From assembly GCA_008711295.1 (NCBI GenBank), contig VUYV01000045.1, positions 4,560,466 to 4,624,465 on the forward strand: 64,000 nucleotides of DNA, read 5' to 3'. The DNA comes from Anarhynchus alexandrinus. Its lineage: Eukaryota > Chordata > Aves > Charadriiformes > Charadriidae. This document shows positions 61,791 to 64,000 of this stretch, in pieces. The first letter of the stretch is position 1. Each line of letters begins with the position of its first letter. A model generated the notes under the pieces. The model did no database searches and was not told the DNA's origin. It saw nothing but the letters and a program-made list of their open reading frames with translations. Made by a program: the position numbers and the translations under genes.

Positions 61791-63477
61791 TTTTTGATGC
61801 TTTTTTTGAGGTACCAATTTTATATGGGAGATACTAAGAGGCTTTTTCTACCAGAGGACAAAGTACTACTTTCTCAACCAGGAATTTTTTTTGGACAGCA
61901 TTTACAATCAAGCCTGGCTAATGATTCTAGTCCCTGACTGACCTCTGCTACTTCTGGTATGCTCAAAGCAAAGAAAGCCAGTCCTTGAGGGAAGGCCATA
62001 CCAAAAAGCTCCTAGAAGGCCAGAAGGATTTAATTTTTATTGCAGCTACATTTCGCTATTGGCAACAGCATCCAAAATGTCTCACTGAATCATCAGGCAA
62101 TTGAGGCATAAATTGATAAAATTTATAAATTTCAGTTCGTAAGAACAGTAATTCTTCACAAAATTTACAATTTGAACTGAGAAAAACACTTCCAGTTTTG
62201 TTTCTTTAGCACATTCATAAGCTTACCATCTTGCTCTCCCTTCAGCTTTGGGACATCACGTCAGACAAACATAAACACAGGCTTCTTCTCCAGACCAACA
62301 TGTCATATGTAGTGGTTTTCCCCAGAAGTCCTTTACGTGACATCCTCCCACCCAATTTCAGGACCTTCCTGCCACACTCTTAGGCCAAGAGCATACCACC
62401 ACTCTCCTTCTCTTCCCCATCTGCTGGGTTGGATGCACGCTGTCTGTTCGGCCCTTCCCTGCCATGCCCTGAGCCCTGGGAGCCCCCTCCCTTCTGTTTC
62501 ACAGCCCTCTCCTCCTTCTTCCTGTTGTCTGTGGCATCCTATGCTCTTCAACCCCACTCTTGTTTCTTTCCTTTCCCTCCAGAGAACTTCTCACGTATCA
62601 GTCGTTTCTGATTCATCAGAAGTGAAGCAGAAGTGACACAACCAGCTGAAGAAGCTGCAGGCAAAGTGTGTGGTTGTCTCCTGCCTTCCTGCGGCAGCTA
62701 GTCCATCAGCGCCTGCCTGCGACTGGGGCTCTCCAGCATGGCCAAAGTGCCTCCAGCCAAGCAGAACGCTTCAGAGCCACTGGTCAGGCGTGGAGATGCG
62801 CAACGTACAGATCTATAAGGACTGCTCAAAAAAACTGTCGGTCAAAAAATTTCTGGGGGAGGTCTAGAGAAGAATAGTTGGGTGTCTCATGACACATGCT
62901 GGTTTCTGGTTTCAGAATGGCTTTTTAATCACCTTTCAAAAGCCGACAAAACTACATATAAAATGAAAGGAAAAAAAATCTGAACACACATTCCCAGTTC
63001 TTCCTCCTCTCCTTTTCTGGCTCGGTTTTACAACTCCGCTGCGGACCAACTACAGACCAGAAAGACAGTACAGACTGGAGGATTTGGAAAATGCTAACCC
63101 AATTAATTCCTGCATGTTGAAGAAAAGGCATGAGATGGCAATGGGATCTCTGACTGCTCTTTTAAGGACTGTTGAAGCAGGTGGGGAAAGAAGCTTTTTT
63201 AAGATGATGATTTCCTCATATAAGCAAAGACCACAACAGAGATACGGCAAAGGCATTAAACCTGTGGTCTCCTTTCAAGGTCTGGCCCCATTTTCAGCCC
63301 GTATTTACATCCACTCTCAGACAAACTTTGTCCACTTAGGGAGGTCCAGTCCCTCCCACAGGGCCATTTACCTTCTCTCAGCTGGTGGAATTCAGGACAC
63401 CACACATGTTATTTTACATACGCAATTGACCAAATCCAGGCAGCCTTTATCGTCTATTATTTTTACTCAGTGCTCTC

Positions 63478-63526
63478 TCAGGCAAACGTCAATGTTGGTT
63501 CCTCAATGTAAAGGGAGTTTGCCTGA
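63478..63526. repeat. Short palindromic repeat motif
   Basis: TCAGGCAAAC at 63478-63487 pairs exactly with GTTTGCCTGA at 63517-63526 around a 29-base spacer containing 'gtcaatg' and 'cctcaatg'. This resembles a widespread amniote palindromic repeat of the type 'actcaggcaaaactccca' / 'tgggagttttgcctgagt', recalled from memory; the family name is not certain. Confidence 0.45.
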
Positions 63527-64000
63527 AGACAAAACGGGTAAGGATCTCATTTCCATCAACTTCAGCATCAGAAAGTCTTTCATACCCTGTAATTTCCTTA
63601 GTGGCCTTCTACCTTCCCATGTAACATTGCTTCTATCCAGCTGTTCAAACCACTGTTCAAATGTTGTACTCACCTGAAAACTCTGCTGGTCCCATAACTG
63701 ATAGCAAGAGGTGTGGTAATTTTGCAGCTTCTTCTTAAATTTTAATTATTTGTTCCTCTTGAGGAACCGTATTAGCTCATATATCATCAGAGAGGAAGGG
63801 ACATAACGTAAAAAACTGCCATTGACTCCTTCTGGTACATAGACAATATTTTGGAGAGATTACAGTTGCAAATCTTCTCAGTATTTCAACAGCCAAAGTC
63901 CTTTCATTTTGCATCAAAACTGTAATACCAAGAAGAAACCTCCAAATGGCTCCTAAGCCATTTATGCATGTGTTTCTAATTATTTTCTTTCAGTCTGTTA

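Larger units (their letters stand above)
53568..64000. other. Intronic/upstream stretch, no gene recognised
   Basis: Apart from the antisense CR1 at 54.5 kb and the simple repeats, it is AT-rich unique sequence. Two places look a little exon-like: 62580-62870, which follows a long pyrimidine tract ending in CAG, and the 197-codon plus frame at 63084-63677. Neither resembles a known protein, and the second contains a palindromic repeat motif. No AIG1 exon was found. Confidence 0.45.

Noticed and set aside
22460..64000. The next upstream AIG1 exon (YAYDREMIYP...LNHGM)
   Set aside because: Checked 'ac|cat' donor contexts and reverse-complement motif words on the minus strand; no match, so it probably lies beyond 64000.
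1..64000. Bacterial-type features (operons, CRISPR, ribosome binding sites)
   Set aside because: CR1 repeats, spliced AIG1 exons and sparse coding show vertebrate nuclear DNA; no regularly spaced repeat array is present.

Overview
The window looks like bird nuclear DNA. It carries several truncated CR1 LINEs with the typical 3' end (a block reading 'ttggactagatgatctcc' followed by short 'attctgtg'-type tails), older MIR/L2-like and L3-like relics, AT-rich non-coding sequence and very sparse exons. It comes from a short-read assembly: there is one N gap, the flanks of the gap are an unmerged duplicate, and a probable sequencing-adapter stub sits against the Ns.

The only gene I can identify is AIG1 (androgen-induced gene 1, a multipass membrane hydrolase of the AIG1/ADTRP family), on the minus strand. 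Its last three coding exons are at 22344-22459, 12563-12726 and 9367-9404, all with canonical AG/GT boundaries and compatible phases. Joined, they encode 105 residues, the same length as human AIG1 from His134 to the C-terminus. The 3' UTR runs leftward from 9366 to about 8720. I could not find the exon just upstream (around the LNHGM motif) between 22460 and 64000. Most of the window to the right is therefore probably one large AIG1 intron, though that is inference.

Layout: 1 to about 8.7 kb is downstream intergenic DNA with one decayed LINE endonuclease fragment. 8.7-22.5 kb holds the AIG1 3' UTR, three exons and two introns. 22.5-64 kb is intronic or upstream DNA with CR1 copies at 34.0, 40.1, 53.2 and 54.5 kb, MIR-like relics at 22.9, 28.9, 36.2 and 37.3 kb, an L3-like tail at 50.9 kb, simple repeats, and the 51825-53280 assembly duplication.

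The most unusual signal is a large imperfect inverted repeat at 42488-43080. Its two arms differ mainly at every third base of one shared reading frame, and both arms have a splice-acceptor-like tract at the same place. This looks like two convergent copies of an unrecognised coding segment rather than a simple hairpin. Most of the long open frames in the window fall within chance expectation and are not called as genes.
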